A stretch of 64,000 nt of DNA from Tamarix chinensis (GCA_030549775.1 CM060180.1:33887090-33951089), one strand, 5' to 3'; positions 34,920 through 46,440 are shown, counted from the stretch's first letter. Notes: generated by a model not told the origin, from the letters alone. Numbers and translations are program-made.

Positions 34920-37144
34920 TACCAAACCTTCCCCGTCACATAACAATGCGAAAAAAGATAATTGACCGATTCTTGCTCCGATTTACAGAAAGAACAAACT
35001 GCCTCACGCATATCAATGATTTGTAATCTGGCTAGTCTTTTCTTTGTGTTGAGCCTTTGTTGAACTACGAACCAATCTACGAGCTTAAACCTTGGGGGAC
35101 GCTAAGCTTCTCCACATTAGATTGGCTGGTCTGGTACTCAAGTCGTCCCTTGAGAAAATCTGGTAATACGCCTGACAGAAAAATCTCACTGAGAAGACAC
35201 CTATATTGTCATGCACCCATATGATCGAGTCCTGCTTATCCTTTCTTAGACAAAACTGCTGAATTATTACCTGTAATTGCTCCACTCGAGTCTCCCCCCC
35301 CCCACCCAAATAGCTATCTCCTCCACCCGAGGTTCTAGACCCATTGAGATCCATCCCACCTGCCCATCCCTGCCACCTTTTCGTCTTGATGCCTTGCTAT
35401 ACTAAATAATCTAGGAAAAAGGATCCTCAATGGACCTTGCCCAGTCAAATTATTGTGCCAAAACCTAACAATTTTACCATCCCCAATCACAATTTTTATG
35501 CCTGAACTAAGGATAGAATTTCCTCTCCTAGTTCTAACAATATCCATCCACGAGGACCACCCTGTCCTTGAGGCTGGAATCTCTAGTGACCTAAAATGAT
35601 CTCCCAAGTAAATTGAAGAGATAATTCTCTTCCACAAAGCCCCCTCTACTGTAAAAAATCTCCACTGCCATTTGAAAAGCAGAGTGTTGTTTCTTAAGAC
35701 TATGTCTTCCACACCCAAACCTCCTATGGATTTAGGCCTTTGAATCAGAATCTATTTAACCAGTGGTAACTTCTTTTTGTCCCCACTACTACTCCAGAAA
35801 AAGTTTCTCTGAATACAGATGATTTCCTTCCTGACCCCTTTTGGAATTCTAAACAAGCTCATGTAATATATTGGTAGACTATTCAGAACACTTTTAATTA
35901 AAATTAGTCTTCCTTTTCTTGAGAGAACTCTCGCCTTCCACCCAGATAATCTCAACTCTATCTTGTCGATCACTGGTTTCCATACCTCTCTTTTTCTTGC
36001 ATTAGCCCCCAAAGGCAGGCCGAGGTAACTGATAGGTAAGGATCCCACCTTGCACTCCATTATCCTTGCAGCTTCCTTCTGGAATTTCTCGTCCACGCCC
36101 AGACCAATTAGTACTGATTTACTAAAATTGACCTAAAGACCCAATAGTAAATAGAAACAATCAATCAAGCTTCTCCACTGATGCCCCACAGAAAATTATC
36201 GTATCATCCACGAACCGAAGATGGGTAACTTCCAAGTTATCCCTACCTACTCTTATCCCTTGCAAAAGACCTTTTTTCCACGCCTCGCCTAATGAGTTGA
36301 TTAAACACCTAAATTGCTAATACAAATAGGAAAGGTGATATGGGGTCACCTTGTCTCAACCCCCTACCCATCTTAAAAGGCGTTGAAGGGGAACGATTAA
36401 TAAGAACCGAAATACTTGCAGTTGAAATACTCTCTTTAACCTATCCTCTAAATCTGTTTCTAAAGCCCATAATACCCGGCATGTTGTCTATAAATTCCCA
36501 TTTGATACTGTCATACGCCTTTTGAAAGTCCAACTTGATCATCACACCCTTTAACCTTTTCTGCCTCCTAGCCCACTGAACAATCTCATTGGCAACCAAG
36601 GCACCATCTAGAATGCTCCTTCCTTCAATAAAAGTTGACTGGGAGTCACTTACCAGCTCATCAACCACCCGTTTCAACCGTTGGACAAGGATCTTTGCAT
36701 TCACCCTATAAATACAACCTATTAAGCTGATTGGTTTGTAATGACTAACCTCCTCCGCATCAACCACGTTGGGAATCAAAGTGATCAATGTGGTATTAAG
36801 AGCGAGTGGAAGTTTGCTTGAGCAAAAAAACTCCAAGACAGATTCATTGAACTTCTGGATCACAAGACCAAACTGCTTTCCAAACATCCTCCCTACCAGG
36901 AACCCCTTCCAATTCCAAAATTTTCTCCCTCAAGAGTTTATGAAACCCATCGGCAGAAAGACTAATATCCTGGAGATCTGAGTGCTCATATAGATCCTTA
37001 AAATAATCAGTAATTGCCTTCTTAATTTCTGACGGCTCTAAAATCACTTTACCCTTCTCTAATAGCCTATTTATGGCAGTTTTCTTCTTCCTCACTATGG
37101 CTACTATGTGGAAGTAACTTGTATTTTTGTCTCTATCTTTGAAG
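34920..37144 (-). pseudogene. LINE ORF2, reverse transcriptase and C-terminal part
   Basis: From high to low coordinates: KDRDKNTSYFH (near 37110); the RT core with LIPN, YKPISLI, FIEGRSILDG and KLDFQKAYDSI (36887-36441); FVDDTIIF, the catalytic (F/Y)xDD box, at about 36194-36226 in a broken frame; the thumb-like LPISYLGLPLG and SRKGRLILIKSVL (36096-35752); WRFFTVEGALWKRII and GDGKIVRFW (35718-35335); and a cysteine/histidine zf-RVT stretch ending near 34920. Each block is in a different open frame, so several indels and stops separate them. ORF2 nicks target DNA and primes cDNA in active LINEs; this copy cannot. Confidence 0.85.
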
Positions 37145-38296
37145 CCTCTAACTAGGGATGGCAATGGGTCGGGTCTGGGTTTGATCCAGCTATACCCAAA
37201 CCCGGACCCGTTTATATCATCTAGACTCAGACCCGACCCAGACCCGTCGGGTCTTAAAAGTTCAGACCCAGATCTAGATCCATCGGTCTAGCGGGTAAAC
37301 GGGTCATAAATGAGTCCGGTTATTTTTTTTAAAAAAAAATTAATAATCTATGCTAATACAAATAAATTTATGTTTTATATAATTTAATATGTATTTTTTT
37401 GTTAAAAAAATCATCTAAGTGAAAAAATAAATATATTAAAATAGTTATATTAACTTTTCAAATAGTGTTTTAATACTTTTATTAGGGATGTAAATGGGGC
37501 GGGTATACCCATATCCATATCTGTATCCGATAAGAAAATCCATACCCGAATTCGTACCCGTACCCGAATCTATATCTGCTAACATATCCATATCCGTATC
37601 CGTTACTCGACGGATTATCCGTTTACCCGTTAATGGATATTATCTGACGGATAAATCCATCACCCAACAGATAAACCCATTTAGAGTTAAGCTAAATGAT
37701 AATTTTAACTTTAATTTATACTATATTTATTTTAAAATTAAAGGTAAAAAAGGTAATTATATATCGGGTAAACGGGTACGGATATGGATATGGGTATGGT
37801 TAGAGGTATGGATATCCCCTACCCGTATCCGTATTCGAACCCGACGGGTATTTTTTTTTCCATCATCCATATTTGTTTATCTATATCCGTTTAAATATCC
37901 GTCGGGTTTCAGGTAAAATCAGCCTCGTTTACATCCCTAGATTTTAGAATACAATGTTATACATATTGTTTATAAAGTAAGTATACAAAAATAAAATTTT
38001 AAAAAAATGAGTAAGGAGCTTATATAATATTAAGACAATAATAACAAACATAATATTAGTATGTATTTATATGTGTACACACACACACACACACACACAT
38101 GTATATTAAACGGGTCTAGCAGGTCGGGTCTAGGTCTTGAACTGGACCCATACCCAGATCCTTTAAGGTATATATGGATCCAGATCCGATCCAGACCCGT
38201 CGAGTCCAAGAATCATGGACCCAAACCCGCTAAAAATGAGGCGGGTCTAGCGGGTTTGGGTCTGGTCCAAGACCCATTCCCATCCCTACCTCTAAC
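37145..38296. mobile_element. hAT-type MITE 1 (37153-38288) with 8-bp target duplication, inside LINE ORF2
   Basis: CCTCTAAC flanks both sides exactly (37145-37152 and 38289-38296). Ends are TAGGGATGGCAATGGGTCGG and, inverted, TAGGGATGGGAATGGGTCTT. The outer parts are rich in GGGTCTAGCGGGT words in both orientations, and an (AC)n run lies near 38078-38098. The 1136-bp element includes a second MITE of 457 bp. Eight-bp duplications and TAGGGATG ends indicate hAT. Non-coding. Confidence 0.9.
37483..37939. mobile_element. hAT-type MITE 2 nested in MITE 1
   Basis: Ends TAGGGATGTAAATGGGGCGG and, inverted, TAGGGATGTAAACGAGGCTG. The interior carries many CC(C)GTATCCG/CGGATATGG words in both orientations. 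Flanks ACTTTTAT and GATTTTAG share only 5 of 8 bases, so the duplication is imperfect. The termini resemble those of MITE 1, but the internal sequence is distinct. Confidence 0.75.
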
Positions 38297-38607
38297 CCTA
38301 GAAACCTGCATCTAGTACACTTTTTTCCTTTTATGTCATTTACATAGTTGAGACTACAAGGCCGATCTTTTAGCAATATCAATTTCATTGCAAATGCCAT
38401 ACTTGATTGAGCCATCTACCTTAGCCAATTCTAAATCCATAAGGTTGATCTTTGAATCAATGTCCCCAAACACCTCTCTATTCCACTTCCTCAACATACC
38501 CTTCATCTCCTTTAGTCTATTCTGACATAAACTCCCTTTTAGCTTTGACCAGCAATCGTACACAAAGCCATAGGACTGGGGGTGCAAAAACCACATATCC
38601 CAAGTCC
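38297..38607 (-). pseudogene. LINE ORF2 linker segment between the two insertions
   Basis: The minus frame 38596-38354 reads MWFLHPQSYGFV then LKEMKGMLRKWNREVFGDI, the conserved region between endonuclease and RT in plant L1 ORF2. With H removed, this frame joins directly to the segment at 43896. Confidence 0.8.
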
Positions 38608-38949
38608 TAAACTGTAATCCCCCAAAATTTTAGAAAACCTATAATTTAATAAATAACTTTTATTTGAAATAAATTAGCTTTTAAAATTATTTAGTTTAAT
38701 TATTCTATGGATTTTTGAGTAGATAAATTTGGATAGGAGTATTTAATAAATTAAAAATAAATATTTTATTATTTTATCACACTAATATTTACTAAATAAT
38801 TTTTCAAACTAATTAAATAATTTTTCAAACTAATATTTACTAAAAGTATCAATTTCGAACAATATATTAAATGATATTAAATTAAATTATTAAATTAAAT
38901 TATTTATTAAAAGTATTACATTTTATTATTTCCTAAATTAACTTAAATT

Positions 38950-40165
38950 ATTCTCCCCTATTTTCTCATTTTCCTTTTCTTTTTCCTTTTTCTTTTCCTT
39001 CTCCTTTTTCTCCTTTTTCTTCTTCCTTTTCTTTTCCTTTTTCCCCTCCCTTGGACCACCCGGCCTGGCCTGCCTTCCTTGCGCGCTGGGCCACAGGCCC
39101 GTTTCTTCCCCCTGTCCTCCTTCGGTGCGGCGCAGTCCAGTCCCAGCTGCCTGTCCTTATTTTTCTTTTTTCCCAGACCGGACCGGCCGATCTTCCTTCT
39201 CTATGCCGACCGATCTGCTCCGCCCTCCTTTTTTTCTCTTCTTCTCCTTGCTCGTGACCGACCAGTCTCGACAACTCCATGCCTGCCACCACCGAGCCGC
39301 CCTGCAACTGCTGCCACCTGCCACCGCACCTGCTCTCTCTTCCTCTACCTTCCCCGTCACTTTCTTTCCCATTTCGAACCAAACCAACCTCTGGACCACA
39401 ACTCGCATGCCCATCTCCCTTTCCTTCTTCTTCCCTCCCTTTCCCCTACCACCCTTCGTCCTCTCGCCGACCAGCCACCTGCCCCCTCTCTTCTCCCTCT
39501 TCTTTTTCTTACCCTCACCAGCCCTTCATTCCCCATAATTTCGAGCCCTCTTCTCTTTCCCCGAGCTCCTTCTCTCATTTTCTCCTCCTCCCATTTTCCC
39601 CCGATTTTTGCTCGCTGCCGCCAACCGCTGCTCCAACCACCGCACCAAGCCCCTACGCTGCCCACTGCCACCCTATACCTCAGCCCTACACCACCACGAG
39701 ACCACCCAAGCCACCCTCGAGCCCCTACAGCTCCTCCCTTTGCCACCTCTTCTTTTTTCTCCCCACTTTTCTCCCTTATCGCCAAGCCACCTGCAACCGC
39801 CCCGTTCGACGTCGTCCGACCACCTCTGCCGCCACCCAAACCACCAACCCACACCCTGCAACCTCCTCTACCACCCCCATACTTTACTTTTCCGAAAACA
39901 GCACCTACACCGCTCCATTTTCCCCCTCTCTTTTCCTTCCTTCTCAGCCACACTCAGCCCGACAGCCATCTTCGCCACCTTGCTGCCGCCGGGAAACTAT
40001 CCTTAGCCTCCACCTACACCCCCTCTTCACTGCTGCACCCTTACCTTGCCTCCAATCCTCCCCCATCTACCTCCTTTTCTAGCCTAAAGTCCCTAAACCG
40101 AGCCAACTCTCCTCCCTTCTATCTCATTACCTTTGAACCTTTCCTTCCCCCCTTATTCTGCATGT
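38950..40165 (-). repeat. Purine/GC-rich island of element H (pyrimidine-rich on the plus strand)
   Basis: About 1.2 kb of C/T-rich plus strand (CCTTTTTCTCC, CCACC, GCCGCC words), corresponding to the islands of A, B, D and F. On the strand antisense to the element it carries a 386-codon open frame (39079-40239). That frame is Pro/Ser/Leu/His-rich and overlaps long frames in the other two phases, which points to composition rather than a gene. Confidence 0.6.
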
Positions 40166-40166
40166 G

Positions 40167-40192
40167 GCTCACGCTGTTCATGCAGCGTGAGC
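40167..40192. repeat. 26-bp palindrome of element H
   Basis: Perfect 10-bp arms GCTCACGCTG and CAGCGTGAGC around a 6-bp TTCATG spacer. Same location as the palindrome of A relative to the island, with different but still paired arm sequence. Confidence 0.7.
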
Positions 40193-40849
40193 TCCAACTT
40201 GATTTGGAAGTTATTTATCAAAATTTTGAGGTATATTAATAGTTAATTAAAGTGTATTATTATTAAATAATTTTTATAAAGTTTTATTCTTTTTAATTTT
40301 CTACTTCTAATATAATAATTATTGATATTATTTTTAGGTGTTGAGTTGCTAATTAAGCTTTGAATCTTTAACCGGTATACCGGTAAGGTTCGATTTTTGC
40401 GGGATTAAGGTAATCATTAATCCTCACTTAAATGCATGGAAAAACGTATGCTAGCACATTAGAGATTTTAGTATGATTTTATGCATGTTTTATGTTGCCT
40501 AGTATGATATATATATGGTTGCTTATATTGATTGATAAAAAGAAAAGAAAAGAAAATTATGATAGCTTTTGTGCCATGTGTAAAGATGATACTTAAGGAA
40601 TGAGTTTGATATTTGATGGAAATGTTAAATGCTTGTCTATGATGTATTATGTTGCTAATGCATGAATAGTATTATTGTCTAAGGGTATTTTAGTAATATG
40701 CTTGTGTAAGTATGTGATCTAATATATATAGTTGCTAATGAGTATTATGTTGAATAATGACAAGTTGGTGGAGTTAAATGATAAGAATGAAGTGCTAATA
40801 TTAGTATTTTATGTAGTGGTGGTAAATTCATAAAAGTGGTGTAATAAAG

Positions 40850-42080
40850 GGGTTAACTGGAAATTTTATAAGGGAAAAGGGTATTTTGGAAATTTTGTAG
40901 TAAAGGGGTATTTTGGTAAACTTGAAAGAAAAGGGTAAAACGGTGATTTTGTAAGCAAAAGGGTATTTTGGTAATTTCAAAAGAAAGGGGTGAGACGATA
41001 ATTTTATAAGTAAAAGGATAAAATTGTAAGTTGTGAGAAAGAAGGGTATTATGGTAATTTTTGAGGCAAAAGAACAATATGGTAATTTTATGATTAAATG
41101 GCAAAATAATAATTTTATAAGTAAAGGGGTAAAATGGTAATATTTGGAGAAAAGGGTAAAGTGGTAATTTTGGAGTCAAAAGGTAATATAGTAATTTTAT
41201 AAGCAAGTGGTAAGAATGGTAATTTTGGAAGCAAGGGGTAAAATAGTAATTTTGGATGAAGGAGGGTATTATGGTAATTTGCAAGTAAAAGGGTAATATG
41301 GTAAAATTGGATATAAGGGGGCAAAATGGTAATTTTTATAAGGGGTAGAAGGGTAATTTTGTAAATAAAAGGATGTTTATGGCAAATTTGAGAGTAAGGG
41401 GTAACTTGGTAATAATGATAACGACGAAGGATAAATTGGTAAGTAAATTATGATTAAAAAGGGGTAATTGGATAATTATGATAATAAAGAAGGGTAATTT
41501 GGTAAATTAACCAATAAAAGGGCATTATGGTAATTTTAATAATGGAGAAGGGCAATATAGTAATTATAAGAATGGAGAAGGGTAAATTAATAATTATAAA
41601 TATGGAGAATGGTAAATTAATAATTATAATTATGAAGAAGGGTAAATTGATAATTGTAATTATGAAGAAGGGTAACTTCAGATTTATAATAAATGAAAAG
41701 GGCAAAATGGCAATTACAATAATTGAGAGGGGTAAAATGGTAATTATGATAAAGGAGAAGGGCAATCTGGTAATTTGTCTAACTAAAAGGGCAAAATAAT
41801 AATCATGATAATAAAGGAGGGTAATTTGGTAATTTATCCAACTCAATGCCAATTTAGTAATTATAACAAAGGAGAAGGGCAATTCGATAATCTAACCAAC
41901 CCAATGGAAAATATGATAAGTGTAGCAATTATGAGGGGTGAATGGTGATTTAGAAAGGCGTAGGAGATAACTTGGTAACCTAAACCGAGTAAGGGGTAAT
42001 TTGGTAGTTATGCAACCTGAAGGGTAATAGGGTAAATTGTCAAGTAAGAAAGGGATGACTTATCGCTTATATAAGTAAGG
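40850..42080 (-). repeat. Degenerate ATTACC minisatellite of element H (GGTAAT on the plus strand)
   Basis: About 1.2 kb of AAGGGTAATTTGGTAATT-type units at about 24-33 bp spacing. It is the reverse complement of the array in element A, in the same place in the element. Open frames (41527-41799 plus; 40853-41882 minus) are repeat translations rich in Ile/Leu/Tyr/Pro. Confidence 0.7.
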
Positions 42081-42809
42081 GGTAAATAAGTAATTTGTAC
42101 CTAACATGTCGTTATGATTGTGGAACTTCGTGATACGACTCAAGTAACACTGAATAACAAGGTAAGAGAATTTGATGATTAATAAGTATTACGAGAACAA
42201 ATACTAATTCGAAATTAGATGAGATTATGATGGCCTTAATGGTTTCTCTGTGATATCTTAGATAACCATCTGAATAAGAAATGACTAATGATATCAGAAC
42301 GATTGAAAGCGAATAAGTATCTGATTATTGTGCCTTTTTGTGATCACCTTAGTTAAGACACTAATACTTAAAGTGAAAGACCTCGAGATCGGGAATGGTG
42401 ACTCTTTAGGGGTCGCTACCCTAAAGACGTGGTTTAGTCCACGATTATTCTGGTATTTGCTGGTGTGCCTTTGTGCTCCAGCCAGGCCCTATATCTTACT
42501 CTATCTAGCTCTACGGACCTAGTTAGGGGGTATGCATACTTATGGATTAGGTGTCCTCGTCGGTAGGGTACTGAGTAGCTTTATGCACCAGTACGACCAG
42601 GGTACCTTTGCGTCCTTGGGTTCGTGGTTGAAGGGTACTGAGTAGCTTGTATGCACCGGTATGACAAGTATACCTTTGTGTCACGGGTTCTTGATCTCCC
42701 GTCCGAGGCAAATAAATATATTTTTTTTGCTGATTAAAGAAAGGAAAAACACTAATTACGAAAGTGAAAGATTAATGAGCCGGGCCCAGTTGACTTATGA
42801 TATTGAGTA

Positions 42810-43240
42810 CCGATCCACCGGTTATAATAGTGGCCTAGGAGCGTGTTGCCCTAGCAAGTGATTATGAGTACCGATCCACAGGATATAATAGTGGCCCAGG
42901 AGCGTATTGCCCTGGCAAGTGATTATGAGTACCGATCCACCGGATATAATAGTGGCCCAGGAGCGTTTTGCCCTGGATGATGATTATATATATTTCCCGG
43001 TCCACCGGCAAAAATAGTGGGGGTCCCGAGCTCAATAAAACAAGCATTTGATGTGAATAAATTATGGAAAGATATTAATTACGTATAGTGGAACACCTGG
43101 TGAGTTGGGGCCAGACCGGTCCACCGCCGAATAATAATGGCCAGGAGCATTTCGCCCTGGAGACCGATCCACCGGCAATAATAGTGGTCAGGAGCATTCT
43201 GTCCTGTATGTATTCCAGTCCACCGGCTATAATAGTGGGG
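42810..43240 (-). repeat. 61-bp tandem array of element H
   Basis: CCGATCCAC begins at 42810, 42871 and 42932 (61-bp steps). Each unit has ATAATAGTGGCC(C/T)AGGAGCG and GCCCT(A/G)G. Further diverged units reach 43240. These units are the reverse complement of the CCGGTGGATCGG cores of A and B. Confidence 0.75.
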
Positions 43241-43744
43241 TTCCCGCACTCACTTGGATATAACCAAAGAGATGGTTGAATAATGATGGACTAATGGCTT
43301 AAGGCCCAAAAGTATCGATCGTACCTTATAACTTGTTGATATGTGGTAGCCTTGTTATATATGTGATTGTTATGTATGCACCTCTCATTACATATGTTTA
43401 TAGCTTGCATTATGTGTTGCATTGCGAGCTTGTTTTTAAGTGTGGTATTAAAGGGTTACTCGGTACCATAGTACTGAAGGGTTCCCTTCGTGGGGCCCCT
43501 GCCTATTCAATGGGCAGTGCCCCTTGCAGGTCTTTTCAGGTGCTACTCAAATGGGCTACGGGAAAGAGAGTAAGGAATTATTCGGTACCATTAGGGTTTT
43601 TCTCTTTCTCTTTTAAATTCCTGGTTTTAATGTTAATGTTGTTAAAGTAACCATCATTGTTGGATTTTATTCTTGTAAATGATTTGATGCGCTACTCTGA
43701 TTTAAAAATGGATTGTAAATTGTGTTTTACACTTTTAGCCTTAA

Positions 43745-43790
43745 CACTTAGTACTGGAACGGTAGGAGTGAACCAGTCTGGTACTAAGTG
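43745..43790 (-). repeat. Conserved 5' hairpin of element H
   Basis: Arms CACTTAGTACTGG (43745-43757) and CTGGTACTAAGTG (43778-43790) pair at 12 of 13 positions around a loop with CGGTAGGAGTGAACC. It is about 100 bp from the element's 5' end, as in A, B and D. Confidence 0.75.
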
Positions 43791-43895
43791 TGGCGGTAAT
43801 ATCCCCAGAATTCACGATTTTATAATTTGCTTTCGCTAACTCTTTCAAATAAAACGAAATTTTTCAGTAGTGAATTTTGGAGGTGTTACATAAAC

Positions 43896-44607
43896 GGTTT
43901 CAGCCCAAACCCATTTGACTAGACACTTAGGCAAATAGGGTTATGGTCTGAAAGCAATCTACCCAACCCTAAGTAAGAGAGCCCCGGGAACACAGTCAAC
44001 GAAGAAGGGATGATTAAAAATCTATCTAGTAAGCTTGCTGATCTTGCCTTATGCCAAGAGAACTTTAAATTGGATGGTTTAAAGTCAATAAGGCCCAACT
44101 TATCGATCCACTCATTAAAAAGACGAACACCACTTTGATCCACCTAGCCCCCTTCCTTTCACACTGGCTTTTAACCTCATTAAAATCCCCCATTACCAAC
44201 AACGGACTACTGCATTCATGGCCCACATCCCATAGCTCATCCCACAGACCCCTTCTCTCTTTTGGATTCGAGTACCCATAAAGAAGAAGTACCCCGTAAT
44301 CAAACCGATGGGGACCCAATCTGCCTTCTATCAAGATCCACCTCCTGCCACACTTGAAATGTCGTAACGTAAAAAACTGTGAGTCCTAATCAATGATTAA
44401 ACCTCCATTCCTACTAAGTGCTACGGAGTCTCTTCATTTGACCGACCCACTCCTCCAAACCCTTTTCTTCCATGAATCCTTCAGGGAATGGTATTTAGTT
44501 TCAACCAACCTGCAAATCCAAGGCTTCTCCTTAGCAATCAAACTCTAGATACTAGAAACTTTACCTAGGGCATTGATCCCCCTTACGTTCCAACTAATGA
44601 TAATCAT
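43896..44607 (-). pseudogene. LINE ORF2, N-terminal endonuclease domain
   Basis: The likely ORF2 start is the ATG at 44607-44605 (MIIISWNVRGIN), the typical opening of plant L1 ORF2. Downstream come RLVETKYHS, PLLVMGDFNEVKS (the DFN metal-binding box), IDKLGLIDF, SLLDRFLI and LLSDHNPI (the catalytic SDH motif). These are apurinic-endonuclease-fold landmarks. Stops and frameshifts separate 44334-44065 from 44143-43919. The 3' side is interrupted by element H. Confidence 0.85.
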
Positions 44608-44928
44608 AGAAAAATACTTCGTTCTCCCCTGTCTCCGTTACACCCTCTTATAATTGCCTTCTTTGGATCTTCCTCTGGTTTCTCCTCAACCCCACCAACT
44701 TTTCTGAGCATTTATCTTCCTCTCTAAAAGATAGTCCGATACCCTTTTCAAATTGCCAAGCCTATCTCGCCTGGTTTAACTCCTCCTCCTCCATCCTTCT
44801 CTCTTCTATTTCTAGAACCACCTTTCCTGTGTCTGACTTAGCCTACGATGAGTTACATAACCACCCACCCCTTCAAAACCGGGTGGTATATCATCCAAGG
44901 AAGCATGGATATCACTTATTCCCAATGC

Positions 44929-46330
44929 CTAGCCATCTTGAGACCTTGCATTATTATCTTCAAAAGCCATAGTTTTATCACAGTCCTCTTCTCCCCACCC
45001 CCTCCACTTCTTGATTAATCTTTTTTCTCCCTCAAGGTCATGGTCCACACATGTTAATTTTGTTTTTGTTGAATCAGCATTCTCATCCTCCCCATCCCCC
45101 AAACACTCCTTTGACTTTGAAATAATACTCTCTTTTGAGCACTCCCCTACATTTTTATCCATAAGAATCAGGCCTCCTAATCTCTCCACACAACTTCCTC
45201 CCTCGTCCTCTACTCCTACCAATTTTGAAGAAGCCTCCTTGGACCTCCCCTTCTTTCCTTCCTTCCAGCCAATCCCTACTTCCAAAAAATGAGGCTTCCT
45301 CGAACTAAGCTTCTCCTTTTCTTCCTCCATTTTTTAGTCTTTCACACACCACACAGATTGGATTAGTTCATACTCCCCCCCACTTTCTAGAGATGTCCAG
45401 GTCGTGACTAGTTTCCTGCATTAACTCCTTGCCTGTGACATTCTCCTACCCTCCTAATCCACCTTGGAGCCCACTATCCTAATCCTTACACTTCCCTCAC
45501 AAGGTCCTTGTCTGCCTCTCCCCTGTAGGCCCAATGTGACGTGTTGCATCAACTTCCCCGACTCTTTGCATGCATGACTAGTTGGTTCCTCCAACTTATC
45601 GGAGTAAATGATCTTCCTACAACTCTGACCCTCTACCTCCCCTCTTGTACGCCTACCTAACCAACTTTCATTATTATCATCCACCCCAACTGATGCCTTA
45701 ACAGACTCTTCTCCTCTCCCATGCACAAACACCCCTTTCACTTCCCCATATCGCCTTCTCTCGATCCTTGACCCATCAGCACCTACGCACACCTTTTCCT
45801 GCATGCTTCCAATGTTCGAAAAACATACCAGTAGCACATCATTATTAGAATTCTGCTAAAAAAACAATCAGAATTATCCCTGGACAATGAAGAATTCGGC
45901 CACCCTCTACATCCCCCTAGATGCTGATTTTTCCATGGGACATAATTCTGGCCAATCTCCTTAGCCACCACCAATGATGAAGCATCCCTAATCTACACCT
46001 CTATGACTTCCTGAATATCCTCCCTGTATGCAGTATGTATTAAAATTCTTGTTGTCTCCAGGGATAAGCCATAATCACCCTCATCTTCCCAACAAACCCA
46101 TCATCCCCAAGGAGCCACCAAGGTCCTCAACACTTCCTCCCTCCACGCTGCCAAAGGTAAGCTCCTAATCTCTACCCATGTATGCCTCAAACCACACACA
46201 TCATCCATCCTCCATCTCCTCACAATCGGGAAAGAATCCTGCAGCATACTGCCCTCCTCCAAGGCCACATTGTAGTCTTCTTAAGATTCAAATGTAATTA
46301 AGAGTTGAAACCTTCCCAACTGTATTGTTA
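44929..46330 (-). pseudogene. LINE ORF1 (DUF4283-like RNA-binding protein), degraded
   Basis: The minus strand near 46330-46150 reads LTIQLGRFQLLITFES, then a stop, then EDYNVALEEG and LRHTWVEIRSLPLAAWREEVLRTLV. This matches the N-terminal DUF4283-type domain of plant L1 ORF1. The remainder (45974-44929) is split among frames and is Glu/Lys/Ser-rich at its C-terminal end (45330-44929). I did not find an intact zinc knuckle. The start codon is not identified, so the 5' boundary is approximate. Confidence 0.65.
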
Positions 46331-46383
46331 ATTTGGTATTACAAACATTTTGACCATAAGAGTAACAAATATTTGGAACAATA

Positions 46384-46440
46384 TGTGGCATAAGTGTTTA
46401 AGGTGTTGCCTACTATATTGTCCATGTTTGAATCTCACCA
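46384..46440 (+). repeat. SINE-like tRNA-derived head
   Basis: TGTGGCATAAGTGTTTAAGG resembles an A-box region of plant tRNA-derived SINEs. It is followed 30 bp on by GTTTGAATCTC, a B-box-like GGTTCGAATCC variant. The spacing suits an internal RNA polymerase III promoter. Stem pairing for a functional tRNA is not evident, so a SINE fragment is more likely than a tRNA gene. Confidence 0.4.

Larger units (their letters stand above)
38613..43890 (-). mobile_element. Element H: 5.3-kb non-coding A-H unit inside LINE ORF2
   Basis: On the minus strand H starts TGTAACACCTCCAAAATTC (43890) and ends AATTTTGGGGGATTACA (38613), imperfect inverted ends of about 17 bp. Perfect TAAAC duplications lie at 38608-38612 and 43891-43895. 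Removing H and one duplication restores the LINE frame as PFRTWDMWFLHPQ. In element order H has the 5' hairpin (43745-43790), tandem array (42810-43240), ATTACC minisatellite (42080-40850), palindrome (40192-40167) and purine-rich island (40190-38950). There is no coding region beyond low-complexity frames. It is the best-preserved member in the window. Confidence 0.88.
34503..46330 (-). mobile_element. L1-type LINE (minus strand), interrupted by a MITE pair and element H
   Basis: On the minus strand the order is ORF1 (DUF4283-like, about 46330 down to 44930), ORF2 endonuclease (44607 down to 43896), linker (38607-38297), reverse transcriptase (37144 to about 35750), a C-terminal zinc-binding RVT domain (about 35100-34920), then a tail ending in a T run on the plus strand (34503-34512), i.e. 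poly(A). Removing H and the MITEs leaves about 5.4 kb, close to full length for a plant L1. ORF2 is broken by several frameshifts and stops, so the copy is dead. I could not identify its target duplication or exact 5' end. Confidence 0.85.

Noticed and set aside
39079..40239. 386-codon Pro/Ser-rich open frame as a real gene
   Set aside because: Long frames occur in all three phases over the same stretch. The homologous islands in A, B and D do not keep this frame, and no upstream promoter or domain is evident.
38613..43890. Element H as a Mutator, CACTA or hAT DNA transposon
   Set aside because: The flanking duplication is 5 bp, ends are TG...CA, and there is no CACTA terminus, no 8-9-bp duplication and no transposase.
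46384..46440. Functional tRNA gene
   Set aside because: A and B boxes are approximate and I could not pair an acceptor stem or a clean anticodon arm. Kept only as SINE-like.
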